This document shows positions 37,119 through 45,671 of a stretch of 64,000 nt of DNA, one piece after another (within the stretch, counting starts at the first letter, position 1; every line of letters begins with the position of its first letter). The stretch is from UBA6170 sp942491385. GTDB taxonomy: Bacteria; Chloroflexota; Anaerolineae; Anaerolineales; Anaerolineaceae. The stretch is from NCBI GenBank assembly GCA_942491385.1, contig CALOAF010000005.1, positions 372,001 to 436,000 of the forward strand, given 5' to 3'. Below the pieces are notes generated by a model. That model saw only the letters and a program-made list of their open reading frames with translations, did not search any database and had not been told where the DNA came from. A program made the translations under genes and the position numbers.

Positions 37119-39272
37119 ATGAAAATAAATTCAAAAATAAAATTCACAATGGTAATAATTTTCGTACTGGCACTTCTGCTGCTTTCCGCCTGTGCACAAA
37201 CACCGGAAACAACCGTTGATGAAGCACCTGTGACAGCCCCCACCCAGGCTTGTCCAGAACCTGAACCCTGCCCGGAAATGCCAGAAACAGTTGCAGCTCC
37301 ATTTGAGGAAGTGTGGAAAAATTCACCCCATGCTGACAAAGAATCCGAAGCTTTTCGTCATTGGGACGAAGAAGACCCTATGGAAGTCCCAGCTGCATGT
37401 GCTACGTGCCATAGTTCTGCTGGTTTCCAGGATTTTGTCGGTGCTGACGGTAGTGAAATGTTTGTCATTGACGCCAATGCATCCGTTGACACGGTCATTG
37501 AATGTCAAACCTGCCACAATGATGCCACTATGGCTTTGAGCTCCGTCAAGTTCCCCTCTGGGGTTGAACTCACGGATCTGGGGAGCGAAGCGATTTGTAT
37601 GACCTGTCATCAAGGTCGGGCTTCCAAAGTACAGGTTGACGAAGCCATCACCACTGCAGGCGTTGAAGATGATGTTGTATCTGCAGATCTTGGTTTCATT
37701 AACATCCATTATTTTGCTGCAGCAGTAAGCCGCTATGGAACAGAAGTGAAAGGTGGTTATGAATATGATGGAATGACCTATGACACGTTGTTTGAGCATG
37801 TTCAAGGTGTGGAAACCTGTTTTGAATGCCATAACCCGCATTCATTGGAATTGGAACTCGGCACCTGCGCTGGTTGTCATGAAGCCAACAGTGTTGAAGA
37901 CTTACGCGCAATTCGCGAACCTTCATCTTTTGTAGATTATGATGGTGATGGTGATATGGCTGAAGGCATGTTCTACGAAATCGAAGGTCTGAAAGAAATG
38001 ACCTATACAGCCATTCAAACCTATGCAACCGAGGTTCTGGAAATGCCATTGGCATACGATTCACATGCCTACCCATATTTCTTCAACGATACGAATGCTG
38101 ATGGAGAAGCAGGTGAGGATGAAGCAGTATTTCCGAATGCTTATGCTTCCTGGACGCCACGGTTATTAAAAGCTGCTTACAACTTTCAGACGGTCAGTAA
38201 GGATCCTGGTGGGTATGCGCATGGAGGTAAGTATTTAGTTCAACTCCTGCACGATTCAATCGCTGATCTCAATACAGTGGTAGACACTCCGGTGGACCTG
38301 AGTACTGCCGCCCGTGATGATGCTGGTCACTTTGCCAGCAACACCGAAGCCTGGCGCCATTGGGATGCAGACGGTGCTGTACCGGCATCCTGTGCCAAAT
38401 GTCACGCTGCCACCGGTTTACCACAATTCATTAACGAAGGTGCCAATATATCCAACACACCTACCAGTGGCTTGTGGTGTGAATCCTGCCATAATACCGC
38501 CGAATGGCCTGCGGTTTATGCCATTGAATCTGTAACCTTCCCCAGTGGAGCAAAAGTAGGCTTTACCGACAAACCATCTGCCAATCTGTGCCTTAATTGT
38601 CACCAGGGACGCGAGTCAACTGTAAGCGTGAACCGTGCCATTGGAGACGCCGGCGATGATGTAGCCGTTGAAGGTTTGAGCTTCCGAAATGTACACTATT
38701 TTGCAGCGGGTGCTACCATGTTCGGTACCGATGTAAAAGGTGTATACGAATACGAAGGCAAAACCTATGTTGGTCAATATGTTCACGTAGCTGAATTCTC
38801 GACCTGTGTTGACTGTCACGATGTTCATGGTCTGGAAGTCAAAGCCGCAACCTGCCAGGGTTGTCACCAAACCGATAATCCAGAAAACATCCGCATTAAA
38901 TTGTTAGAGGATTATGATGGAGATGGCACCAGTGAGGGTATTTATGGTGAAGTGGAAACCCTCATAGAAAAACTCTATGCTGCCATTCTCGCAAAATCCG
39001 CTGAAGTTGGAACACCGCTTGTGTATGATTCGCATGCATACCCATATTTCTTCAATGATACCAATGCCAACGGAATGTCTGACCCCGACGAAGCCAATTT
39101 TGGAAATCAGTTTAAAGGCTGGACTCCTAGATTGCTCAAAGCAGCTTACAACTATCAGTATGCAAAGAAAGATCCTGGCGCTTTTGCGCATAACCCAACC
39201 TACATCCTGCAAGTTTTGTATGATTCAATAGAGGATGTTGGTGGTGATATGACCGGACTGGTACGGCCATAA
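37119..39272 (+). CDS. Decahaem c-type cytochrome lipoprotein with internal duplication
   Basis: A 717-aa exported protein. The N-terminal helix ends in a lipobox (LLLSAC), then a Pro/Thr/Glu-rich linker. Ten CXXCH motifs fall in two sets of five: CATCH, CQTCH, CMTCH, CFECH, CAGCH and CAKCH, CESCH, CLNCH, CVDCH, CQGCH. Each half also has a FRHWD or WRHWD lead, an HYFAA segment, YDSHAYPYFFNDTNA and an RLLKAAYN block, so the gene arose by duplication. The DTNADG and DTNANG sequences look like Ca-binding loops. It is probably anchored outside the membrane and serves as electron exit or oxidoreductase. First gene of the cluster; followed by a strong terminator, so the rest may need other promoters. 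Not a recognised named decahaem family such as MtrA/OmcA. Confidence 0.9.
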   Translation: MKINSKIKFTMVIIFVLALLLLSACAQTPETTVDEAPVTAPTQACPEPEPCPEMPETVAAPFEEVWKNSPHADKESEAFRHWDEEDPMEVPAACATCHSSAGFQDFVGADGSEMFVIDANASVDTVIECQTCHNDATMALSSVKFPSGVELTDLGSEAICMTCHQGRASKVQVDEAITTAGVEDDVVSADLGFINIHYFAAAVSRYGTEVKGGYEYDGMTYDTLFEHVQGVETCFECHNPHSLELELGTCAGCHEANSVEDLRAIREPSSFVDYDGDGDMAEGMFYEIEGLKEMTYTAIQTYATEVLEMPLAYDSHAYPYFFNDTNADGEAGEDEAVFPNAYASWTPRLLKAAYNFQTVSKDPGGYAHGGKYLVQLLHDSIADLNTVVDTPVDLSTAARDDAGHFASNTEAWRHWDADGAVPASCAKCHAATGLPQFINEGANISNTPTSGLWCESCHNTAEWPAVYAIESVTFPSGAKVGFTDKPSANLCLNCHQGRESTVSVNRAIGDAGDDVAVEGLSFRNVHYFAAGATMFGTDVKGVYEYEGKTYVGQYVHVAEFSTCVDCHDVHGLEVKAATCQGCHQTDNPENIRIKLLEDYDGDGTSEGIYGEVETLIEKLYAAILAKSAEVGTPLVYDSHAYPYFFNDTNANGMSDPDEANFGNQFKGWTPRLLKAAYNYQYAKKDPGAFAHNPTYILQVLYDSIEDVGGDMTGLVRP

Positions 39273-39285
39273 CCAACTCAATATT

Positions 39286-39320
39286 AAATCCCATGGGCGA
39301 TAAACCCATGGGATTTTTTT
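39286..39320 (+). terminator. Rho-independent terminator after the decahaem gene
   Basis: AAATCCCATGGG and CCCATGGGATTT form a 12-bp perfect stem around a 7-nt loop, followed by T residues. It should uncouple much of the decahaem mRNA from the downstream cytochromes. Confidence 0.9.
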
Positions 39321-39374
39321 AATTAACTTTCTTTTGTTCCAAATTGCACAAATAAAATAGTGTAGGAGAATCCC

Positions 39375-41075
39375 ATGAAAAAAAAGGGCAATCTGATAAA
39401 GAAGATTTTCTTTCCTTCTCCTGAAACGAGCATGGGCATGAAGCTTTTGCCATATGGCATCATAATCGTATTAATCATCGCTTCAGGGCTTTTTGCTACT
39501 GAAACCTGGGCCTATACCAATACAATCGATTTCTGTGGCACTACCTGTCACACGATGCCTCCCCAGCATGTCACGCATCTCAATTCAGATCATGCCAGAG
39601 TCACTTGCGAGGATTGCCACCTTGGCCGAGCGGAATTAGGAACTCAGATTATCCGCAAAATTCAATATTCCTATCAAACAGGTTCAGCGATGGTACTTAA
39701 TAATTACGAATATCCGATTGTGGCAAAGAATATGCGTCCTGCCAGAGATGTCTGCGAAACTTGCCATTTTCCACAGGTTTTTTCAAATGACACCTTGATT
39801 GATTTTAATCATTATGCTCAGGATGAAAATAATACTGAAACGACAACCTATTTGATAATGAAAACTGGGGGTGGAAGTGAGCGTGAGGGTTTAGGGTTTG
39901 GAATTCATTGGCATATCGAGAATCCTGTTTTGTTTTACCCAACTGATGAGCGAATGCAAGAGATTCCTTATGTCCGTGTTGTCAACCAGGATGGGAGTTA
40001 TACCGAATATGTAGACACCGAAACCAATTTTGATATCAACCAGATTGTTGAATCAGAATTGGTTAATATGGATTGCATGTCCTGTCACAACCGCACTGCA
40101 CATTTAATCGAATATCCAGATAAAGCAGTCGAAGATATGTTGTCAAGAGGAGAATTAAACCATGATATTCCTTATATCCGTAATTATGCAACAACAGCTT
40201 TAAAAGGAAATTTTGAATCATATGAAGAAGCTCGTGAAAATATTGAAAAGCTTCTCCCAAATTATAAACAGAATTTCCCTGTTGCTTATTCAAAATATCG
40301 AACCGACCTGGAAGCTACCATCGAAGTACTCTGGAAATATTACGAAGAAAATGTTTTTATCGATCAGAAAATGCGCTGGGATACTCATCCGGATAATAGC
40401 CAACATTTGACCTCACCTGGTTGTTTCCGCTGTCATGATGGAAAACATTTATCGAGTGAAAATGAAGCTGTCCGCTTAGAATGTAATCTCTGTCATTCCA
40501 TACCGGTTGTTTCAAGTCCAGAAGATTTCATCACCAATATCGAGGTGAGCACCGGGATTGAGCCTTCCTCACACAAAGATACAAATTGGATCACTGTTCA
40601 TCACGAGGTGGTCGACAACACCTGTGAAAATTGTCATACCATGGGTGATCCGGGTGGAGCGAGTAACACATCTTTCTGTAGTAATTCTGGTTGTCATGGT
40701 CAGGCATGGGAATACGCAGGTTTTAATGCACCCCGCTTAAGACAAATTCTCAGCACATTAATCGAAACCACACCCACACCGGAACCCGTTGAAGTTCCTG
40801 AACAAGAAGATCTTCCGCCCAGATATTCAACGATTGCTGATTCTTTTGCAAAATGTCTGAGCTGTCACGCCACTGGCGGTTTGGCAGGAATCAATTTGAG
40901 TAATTATGAATCCATTATGCTCGGCGGGGATAAAGGTGAGATTATTATTCCTGGTGATGCGGCTAATAGCCCCTTAATATTAGTACAACAAACCGATCCT
41001 CCGCATTTTGGCCAGTTTACCAACCAACAATTAGAAGAAGTCATCGCCTGGATTAATGCTGGTGCTGATGAATAA
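39375..41075 (+). CDS. NapC/NrfH-like membrane-anchored multihaem cytochrome with C-terminal monohaem domain
   Basis: A 566-aa protein with a single N-terminal membrane anchor (about 24-45), the NapC/NirT layout of quinol dehydrogenases. Haem motifs in order: CGTTCH (CX3CH), CEDCH, CETCH, CMSCH, CFRCH, CNLCH, CENCH, CSNSGCH (CX4CH) and CLSCH, i.e. seven canonical and two with longer spacing. The early CX3CH takes the place of the first NapC/NrfH haem site. After a Pro-rich linker (about 460-475), the last 90 residues are a separate cytochrome c domain similar to the tail of the protein at 42644. It likely takes electrons from menaquinol and passes them to the decahaem lipoprotein. RBS TAGGAG before the ATG. 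Confidence 0.88.
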   Translation: MKKKGNLIKKIFFPSPETSMGMKLLPYGIIIVLIIASGLFATETWAYTNTIDFCGTTCHTMPPQHVTHLNSDHARVTCEDCHLGRAELGTQIIRKIQYSYQTGSAMVLNNYEYPIVAKNMRPARDVCETCHFPQVFSNDTLIDFNHYAQDENNTETTTYLIMKTGGGSEREGLGFGIHWHIENPVLFYPTDERMQEIPYVRVVNQDGSYTEYVDTETNFDINQIVESELVNMDCMSCHNRTAHLIEYPDKAVEDMLSRGELNHDIPYIRNYATTALKGNFESYEEARENIEKLLPNYKQNFPVAYSKYRTDLEATIEVLWKYYEENVFIDQKMRWDTHPDNSQHLTSPGCFRCHDGKHLSSENEAVRLECNLCHSIPVVSSPEDFITNIEVSTGIEPSSHKDTNWITVHHEVVDNTCENCHTMGDPGGASNTSFCSNSGCHGQAWEYAGFNAPRLRQILSTLIETTPTPEPVEVPEQEDLPPRYSTIADSFAKCLSCHATGGLAGINLSNYESIMLGGDKGEIIIPGDAANSPLILVQQTDPPHFGQFTNQQLEEVIAWINAGADE

Positions 41076-41092
41076 ACAATCCTGATTAAATG

Positions 41093-41128
41093 AAGAGGCT
41101 GATTACGTGAAATCAGCCTCTTTTTTTT
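41093..41128 (+). terminator. Rho-independent terminator after the NapC-like gene
   Basis: AGAGGCTGATT and AATCAGCCTCT form an 11-bp stem with a 6-nt loop, followed by seven T. It separates the first two cytochrome genes from the next two. Confidence 0.9.
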
Positions 41129-41460
41129 AAACCGAGGTCATCTACTTTTGTGTATGATTTTCACTTTTTCCTTGAGTTATTTTATTTTATTAAGTTTTCT
41201 ATAAGTAAAAGTTATGTCATTCCATAACCCAATAAGAACCAAAAGGGGATATCGATCAATCGATTACAGACAGATATCATCTTGTAAAATAAGGGTAATA
41301 AAGTGAAAATATTCACAACATTAATTTTATTTAATATTGGGCAAAAATTGCTAACAAATATATATCCTTTTTTAATATATAATTAATGTTCATAATAAAA
41401 AAGGACATTTCATCCAAATAATGCGAAATTCCAATCTGACATTTAAACAAGGAGAAATAT
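41129..41460 (+). promoter_or_regulatory. AT-rich upstream region of the nonahaem gene
   Basis: About 330 bp without a gene. A promoter is expected because terminators lie upstream. The best candidate is the AT-rich tract around 41350-41390 (TTGCTA, then TAATAT about 19 nt later), which is weak. The RBS AAGGAGAAATAT precedes ATG 41461. Confidence 0.35.
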
Positions 41461-42651
41461 ATGAAGAGAATTAATCTCCTCAACCTTGGACGTATTCTTC
41501 TTCTCCTGCTTGCAATCGTTTTTATAATCGTTGTTGCGGGTATGCTGAATACAACTGACAACGTTGTGGCACAATCGGAAGATGATCCACAACCACCAAT
41601 CGATACAACCTCCAATGTATACTGCCTCAGCTGTCACGCGGATGCCTATAATCCTGTTGGCCTACCGAGTGGAGAAAGTTTGTATATTCAGATTGATGGT
41701 ACTGACTATGCCAATTCCGTTCATGATCGGAACGACATTGCTTGTGTCAATTGTCATACCGATATTTCTGGTTTTCCACACCCGATTAAAACAGCTCAAA
41801 CACTGCACGAATATCAACTACAAAGAGATGTTTCCTGTGTGGAGTGTCACGAAGATCAAGCAAACCAAACAAAAGATAGTATTCATGGAAAACTACTCAG
41901 CCAGGGTGATATGAACGCGCCAACCTGCTCCAACTGCCACGACCCGCATTCTCAACCCTACATGGAAGAACTAAATAAAATCGAACATTCTTTAGTATGC
42001 GCCAATTGTCATAATGGAATTTATCAGGAGTACGCAAACAGTGTGCATGGGGAAAACATGATCAATGAGGACAATCCGGATGTTCCCGGATGTATTGATT
42101 GTCATGGCGTTCACACCATGGAAGATACCGGCACTGCCGAATTTCGAAACAGTTCCGTGTATTTGTGTGCCGACTGTCATACAAACGAGACGATCATGGA
42201 AAAATATGGTTTATCCACCCAGGTTTTAGACACCTATGTTGCTGATTTTCATGGAACAACAGTGACTTTGTTTGAAATCACTGAACCAGACCAGGTCACC
42301 AATAAAGCGGTTTGTTATGATTGCCATGGCATCCATAACATCCTATCGGTAAATGATCCGAATAAAGGTCTATCGGTGAAACAGAATATGCTGGTGGCTT
42401 GCCAGAGTTGTCACCCCGATGCAACCACAAACTTTCCAGACTCATGGCTCAGTCACTACATACCTGATAAAGATAAATACCCGATCGTTTTTTACGTCAC
42501 AGAATTCTATAAATACCTGATTCCAGTAGTTTTGGGTGGTATGGCAATTTTTGTTCTCAGTGATATTTATCGCATGCTTCGCATGAAATTCTTCAAACCC
42601 AAACCTGTTGAAATTGCTGTTGAAGGTGAGGAGGAAAATACCCATGAGTGA
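41461..42651 (+). CDS. Nonahaem c-type cytochrome with N- and C-terminal membrane segments
   Basis: A 396-aa protein. Hydrophobic segments at residues about 5-28 (signal or anchor) and 345-368 flank an extracytoplasmic domain with nine CXXCH motifs: CLSCH, CVNCH, CVECH, CSNCH, CANCH, CIDCH, CADCH, CYDCH, CQSCH, all within about 290 residues. Several are followed by DPH, GVH or GIH, giving extra His axial ligands. The C-terminal tail is basic then acidic and cytoplasmic. The stop overlaps the start of the next gene (ATGAGTGA), so the two are translationally coupled and probably form a complex with the cytochrome b below. Similar to octahaem/cytochrome c3-type families; no named orthologue can be assigned. 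Confidence 0.88.
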   Translation: MKRINLLNLGRILLLLLAIVFIIVVAGMLNTTDNVVAQSEDDPQPPIDTTSNVYCLSCHADAYNPVGLPSGESLYIQIDGTDYANSVHDRNDIACVNCHTDISGFPHPIKTAQTLHEYQLQRDVSCVECHEDQANQTKDSIHGKLLSQGDMNAPTCSNCHDPHSQPYMEELNKIEHSLVCANCHNGIYQEYANSVHGENMINEDNPDVPGCIDCHGVHTMEDTGTAEFRNSSVYLCADCHTNETIMEKYGLSTQVLDTYVADFHGTTVTLFEITEPDQVTNKAVCYDCHGIHNILSVNDPNKGLSVKQNMLVACQSCHPDATTNFPDSWLSHYIPDKDKYPIVFYVTEFYKYLIPVVLGGMAIFVLSDIYRMLRMKFFKPKPVEIAVEGEEENTHE

Positions 42652-43801
42652 TCAAACTAAAAAATACCTGCGCTTTACTGTTGACAGACGCATTGAACAT
42701 ATATTATTGATCATTTCCTTTTCTACATTGGGTTTGACCGGTTTGGTGCAAAAATATGCCTTAAATAGTGTATCGATTGCAATCATCAGTTTTCTCGGTG
42801 GCATTGAAATGGTTCGCATTATTCATCGCATTGCGGCAGTTACCTTTTTCCTGGAAGGAATTTATCACTTCCTTCTCATGGCTTACCTGGTATTTGTAAA
42901 ACAAAAAGAAGCCACGATGATGCCGGGGATAAAAGATATATTCGATGCAGTTAATTCATTCCTACATAACCTGGGTCTGCGCAAAGAATCACCCAAAATG
43001 CCGCGTTATAACTACACTGAAAAATTGGAATATCTTGCCATGATCTGGGGTTACTTCCTGATGGGTTTAACCGGTTTTATGCTCTGGAATCCAATATTAA
43101 CCACCAGAATTTTTCCCGGTGAATTAGTCCCGGCTGCAAAAGTTGCGCATGGGTTAGAAGCTGTTCTGGCAGTGCTCGCAATTATATTGTGGCACTTTTA
43201 TCATGTTCATATCAGACACTGGAACTGGTCCATGTTCAAAGGACACCTGACCCGCCATGAGATGATGGAAGAGCATGGTGCAGAACTTGAAAAAATTGAA
43301 ACCAGTGAACCGCAGCCTGAAGTTGACCCAGTTGTGTTCAAAAAAAGAATGAAAATATTCACCCCAGTATCTATTGTTTTTTCGGTGGTTATGATTGCTT
43401 TCGTTATCTTTTTGGCGAATTATGAAGAAACGGCCATCACAACCATTCCGAAAGTATATGCGGATGTGGACGTATTCGTTCCCCGTACTCCAACGCCATT
43501 TCCCACGCCAGCACCTTCTATAACGCCAGATTTTGAAGTTGCTAATACCTGGGATGGCGGCATCAATTACATCTTTGAACAAAAATGCGAGCTTTGCCAT
43601 GGTGAGTCTGGTGGCTTTTCGGTCAAAACATACAGCGGTATCATTCAAGGTGGCAACAGCGGAATGGCTGTTATTCCAGGCAATTCGGCTGAAAGCTTGA
43701 TTATGCAAATTCAGGCACCTGGGAATGAGCATCCTGGTCAATTTAGTGAAGATGAATTAGAACGAGTTCGAATCTGGATCGTAAATGGAGCCCGCAAGTA
43801 A
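42644..43801 (+). CDS. Cytochrome b (formate-dehydrogenase gamma / b561-like) fused to a monohaem c domain
   Basis: A 385-aa membrane protein. The N-terminal part has four or five helices with His residues placed as in FdnI/b561-type subunits: RRIEH at the start, RIIHRIAAV, GIYHFLLM, KVAHGLEAV and HFYHVHIRH. A further helix at about 250-272 is followed by a Pro/Thr linker (PRTPTPFPTPAPS) and a C-terminal cytochrome c domain with CELCH and an EDELERVRIWIVNG end, homologous to the tail of the NapC-like protein. Role: quinol oxidation through b haems and delivery to c haems. The start at 42644 has GAGGAGGAAA upstream and overlaps the previous stop; a start at 42608 is possible but would overlap more. 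Confidence 0.87.
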   Translation: MSDQTKKYLRFTVDRRIEHILLIISFSTLGLTGLVQKYALNSVSIAIISFLGGIEMVRIIHRIAAVTFFLEGIYHFLLMAYLVFVKQKEATMMPGIKDIFDAVNSFLHNLGLRKESPKMPRYNYTEKLEYLAMIWGYFLMGLTGFMLWNPILTTRIFPGELVPAAKVAHGLEAVLAVLAIILWHFYHVHIRHWNWSMFKGHLTRHEMMEEHGAELEKIETSEPQPEVDPVVFKKRMKIFTPVSIVFSVVMIAFVIFLANYEETAITTIPKVYADVDVFVPRTPTPFPTPAPSITPDFEVANTWDGGINYIFEQKCELCHGESGGFSVKTYSGIIQGGNSGMAVIPGNSAESLIMQIQAPGNEHPGQFSEDELERVRIWIVNGARK

Positions 43802-43824
43802 CTTATAAATACTCGAATTCTTCT

Positions 43825-43862
43825 AAAGGAGTTTTTGAGAGGTTATCTCAAGAACTCCTTTT
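43825..43862. terminator. Rho-independent terminator closing the cytochrome cluster
   Basis: AAAGGAGTTTTTGAGA and TCTCAAGAACTCCTTT form a 16-bp stem with one G-U pair and a 5-nt loop, followed by T residues. It lies between the cytochrome b gene and the convergent zinc-ribbon gene and may serve both. Confidence 0.88.
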
Positions 43863-43895
43863 AGTTATGTTTCCAAAGGACTTAATTCAGGTAAA

Positions 43896-44204
43896 CTACC
43901 AATCGATGCGATTTTTATTGCGGATTTTTTTCGCTGATCTTCGTAAAAACACATCATCATACTCATCAACTTCGATATGGCGATGCTTACTTTTACGTTC
44001 ATGTTTCTTGGCTGCTTCTTGCTTTTCGCTATCAAACCATTGCGGCACAGCGTTAGCAAATGAATAACGGTCAAAAATCAACGGATCACTCATCACAACC
44101 GCCAATAATTCCAGGCATTTGGGACAAACCGTATTTTGTCCGACTTGTAGGTCTTCTGAAAACTTTATATCTTCACCACAAGCAGGACAGACTGCTTCGT
44201 ACAT
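43896..44204 (-). CDS. Small zinc-ribbon protein with LysW-like N-terminus
   Basis: A 102-aa protein. Residues 1-45 form a zinc ribbon, VCPACGEDIKFSEDLQVGQN then VCPKCLELLAV, spaced like the LysW/ArgW amino-group carrier domain. The rest is highly charged (KKHERKSKHRHIEVDEYDD) and ends RNKNRIDW. It lacks the C-terminal Glu (EDWGE) that LysW carriers modify, so a carrier role is unlikely and a nucleic-acid or protein-binding role is more plausible. It is divergent from an ATP-grasp ligase gene 340 bp away. Its function is unknown. Confidence 0.7.
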   Translation of the reverse strand: MYEAVCPACGEDIKFSEDLQVGQNTVCPKCLELLAVVMSDPLIFDRYSFANAVPQWFDSEKQEAAKKHERKSKHRHIEVDEYDDVFLRRSAKKIRNKNRIDW

Positions 44205-44543
44205 AGCAAAAACTCCTATAATTCAAAACGATTTATTAATACCAAAATAAGTAGACCTCTTAATTTTTTTTAATCAGATCAATAGATGAATGGGAAAAAG
44301 AAGCTTAAACTTATGCAATTATTTGATTCCTATATTCTTATCGATATAACTTTCTGTAGACTTTATTGGCTACAGTTTAAAAGTAGTTTGATTTTACAAC
44401 AAGCTTGTCTGGGAAGCAATATTAAAAATGGTCAGTTTTTCAATAAATTATTTTTTGATCAGACCCTGAAAAATTCATGAACACAATTTTCTATTAAGTG
44501 CGATAATAATAAAAAAATAACCATAGGTGAAAAAGAGAGAGAA
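44205..44543. other. Intergenic region between zinc-ribbon and ATP-grasp genes
   Basis: A 339-bp AT-rich spacer that must carry both divergent promoters. An open frame at 44286-44480 has no RBS and a composition unlike coding sequence. AAAGAGAGAGAA just before 44544 is the ATP-grasp RBS. No operator or RNA is recognised. Confidence 0.4.
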
Positions 44544-45605
44544 ATGAAAAAAATTAAGGTTGCCCTGTTGGCAAATGCAAAAGAAAATGCACCAAAATTT
44601 GACGGAATATCAGATGATCAATGGGATGATTTGGATTCAACCAAAACCATTTTGTCCATTGTGGAAGCAATAAAAGCAGGCGGACACGATTGCGAGTTCT
44701 TGGAAGGAAATATAACCCTGGTTGACACATTGAACAAATACCAACCGGATATTTGTTTCAATATTTGTGAAGGCCATTTTGGCGATGGCCGCGAAGCCCA
44801 GGTTCCAGCCATTTTGGAAATGATGAGAATCCCTTATACAGGCTCCAAGGTGATGACGCTGGCACTGACCCTTGATAAACCAATGACCAAGCGAGTTCTC
44901 TTTTGGCATGAACTACCAACCCCTGAATTTCAGGTATTTGAACGCGAGGATGAGCCTCTCAATGACGATTTAAGCTTTCCCCTTTTCGTAAAACCCAGTC
45001 GTGAAGGAACTGGCATGGGTGTTAGCGGAAAATCGATTGTCAATGATGAAAAGGAATTACGAGATCAGATCACCGAGATCTTCCAGCGTTACAAGCAACC
45101 TGCTCTAGCAGAACGCTATATTGAAGGCCGTGAGGTAACAGTGGGATTGATCGGAAATCTGGTTGGGCCGGCTGCTCGCCGTCTCCCCCATGACGAAAAT
45201 TTATCTCGTATCCAGAAAGGATTGCATTTCTTTCCCCCGATGGAAGTCGATTTGGAACCATTTAAGGATAGTGATGTGGTCTACAGCAATCGACTAAAAG
45301 TTGACTTGGCTGATCAACTCAATTATGTCTGTCCCGCCCCCTTGGATGCAGATATGATCGATGATCTAAACTGGTACGCCGCAGCTGTCTTCCGTGTGAC
45401 CGGTGCATTGGATGTTTCCCGAGTCGATTTTCGATTGGATGCCAGCAACAATTGGAAACCTTACATTCTGGAAATTAATCCCTTGCCGGGACTTTCTCCT
45501 GGCATCTCAGATATAGTCATCGAAGCAGCAGCAGAAGGTATCGAGCACCACGAATTGGTCAATATGATCCTCGACACAGCCTTACGCCGCTATGGGATCA
45601 AATAA
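44544..45605 (+). CDS. ATP-grasp ligase of the D-alanine-D-alanine ligase type
   Basis: A 353-aa soluble enzyme. It shows an N-terminal pre-ATP-grasp domain, then FPLFVKPSREGTGMGVS (ATP-binding loop), ALAERYIEGREVTVGLIGN and the Mg-binding end YILEINPLPGLSPGISD, all as in Ddl. It differs from typical Ddl in the acidic N-terminal insertion (FDGISDDQWDDLDS) and in an FFPPMEVDLEPFKD segment in place of the usual omega-loop. Many such paralogues ligate other peptides or D-amino acids. It is monocistronic with a terminator behind it. Peptidoglycan precursor synthesis is possible but not shown. Confidence 0.82.
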   Translation: MKKIKVALLANAKENAPKFDGISDDQWDDLDSTKTILSIVEAIKAGGHDCEFLEGNITLVDTLNKYQPDICFNICEGHFGDGREAQVPAILEMMRIPYTGSKVMTLALTLDKPMTKRVLFWHELPTPEFQVFEREDEPLNDDLSFPLFVKPSREGTGMGVSGKSIVNDEKELRDQITEIFQRYKQPALAERYIEGREVTVGLIGNLVGPAARRLPHDENLSRIQKGLHFFPPMEVDLEPFKDSDVVYSNRLKVDLADQLNYVCPAPLDADMIDDLNWYAAAVFRVTGALDVSRVDFRLDASNNWKPYILEINPLPGLSPGISDIVIEAAAEGIEHHELVNMILDTALRRYGIK

Positions 45606-45638
45606 CCGATTATATAAAGCGCAAATAAAAGGTTTTAG

Positions 45639-45671
45639 AACAAACAGAGAACTTTGAGTTCTCTGTTTGTT
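45639..45671. terminator. Bidirectional terminator between ATP-grasp and ABC exporter genes
   Basis: AACAAACAGAGAAC and GTTCTCTGTTTGTT form a 14-bp perfect stem with loop TTTGA. It lies between two convergent genes and its right end touches the stop codon of the ABC exporter. Confidence 0.85.

Noticed and set aside
37323..37841. 172-residue minus-strand frame opposite the decahaem gene
   Set aside because: The plus strand has ten haem motifs and a lipobox; the antisense frame has no recognisable feature.
43896..44204. True LysW amino-group carrier
   Set aside because: The required C-terminal Glu (EDWGE) is absent and no lys/arg biosynthesis genes are nearby.
44286..44480. 64-residue open frame in the spacer before the ATP-grasp gene
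   Set aside because: No ribosome-binding site, AT-driven composition, no similarity to a family.
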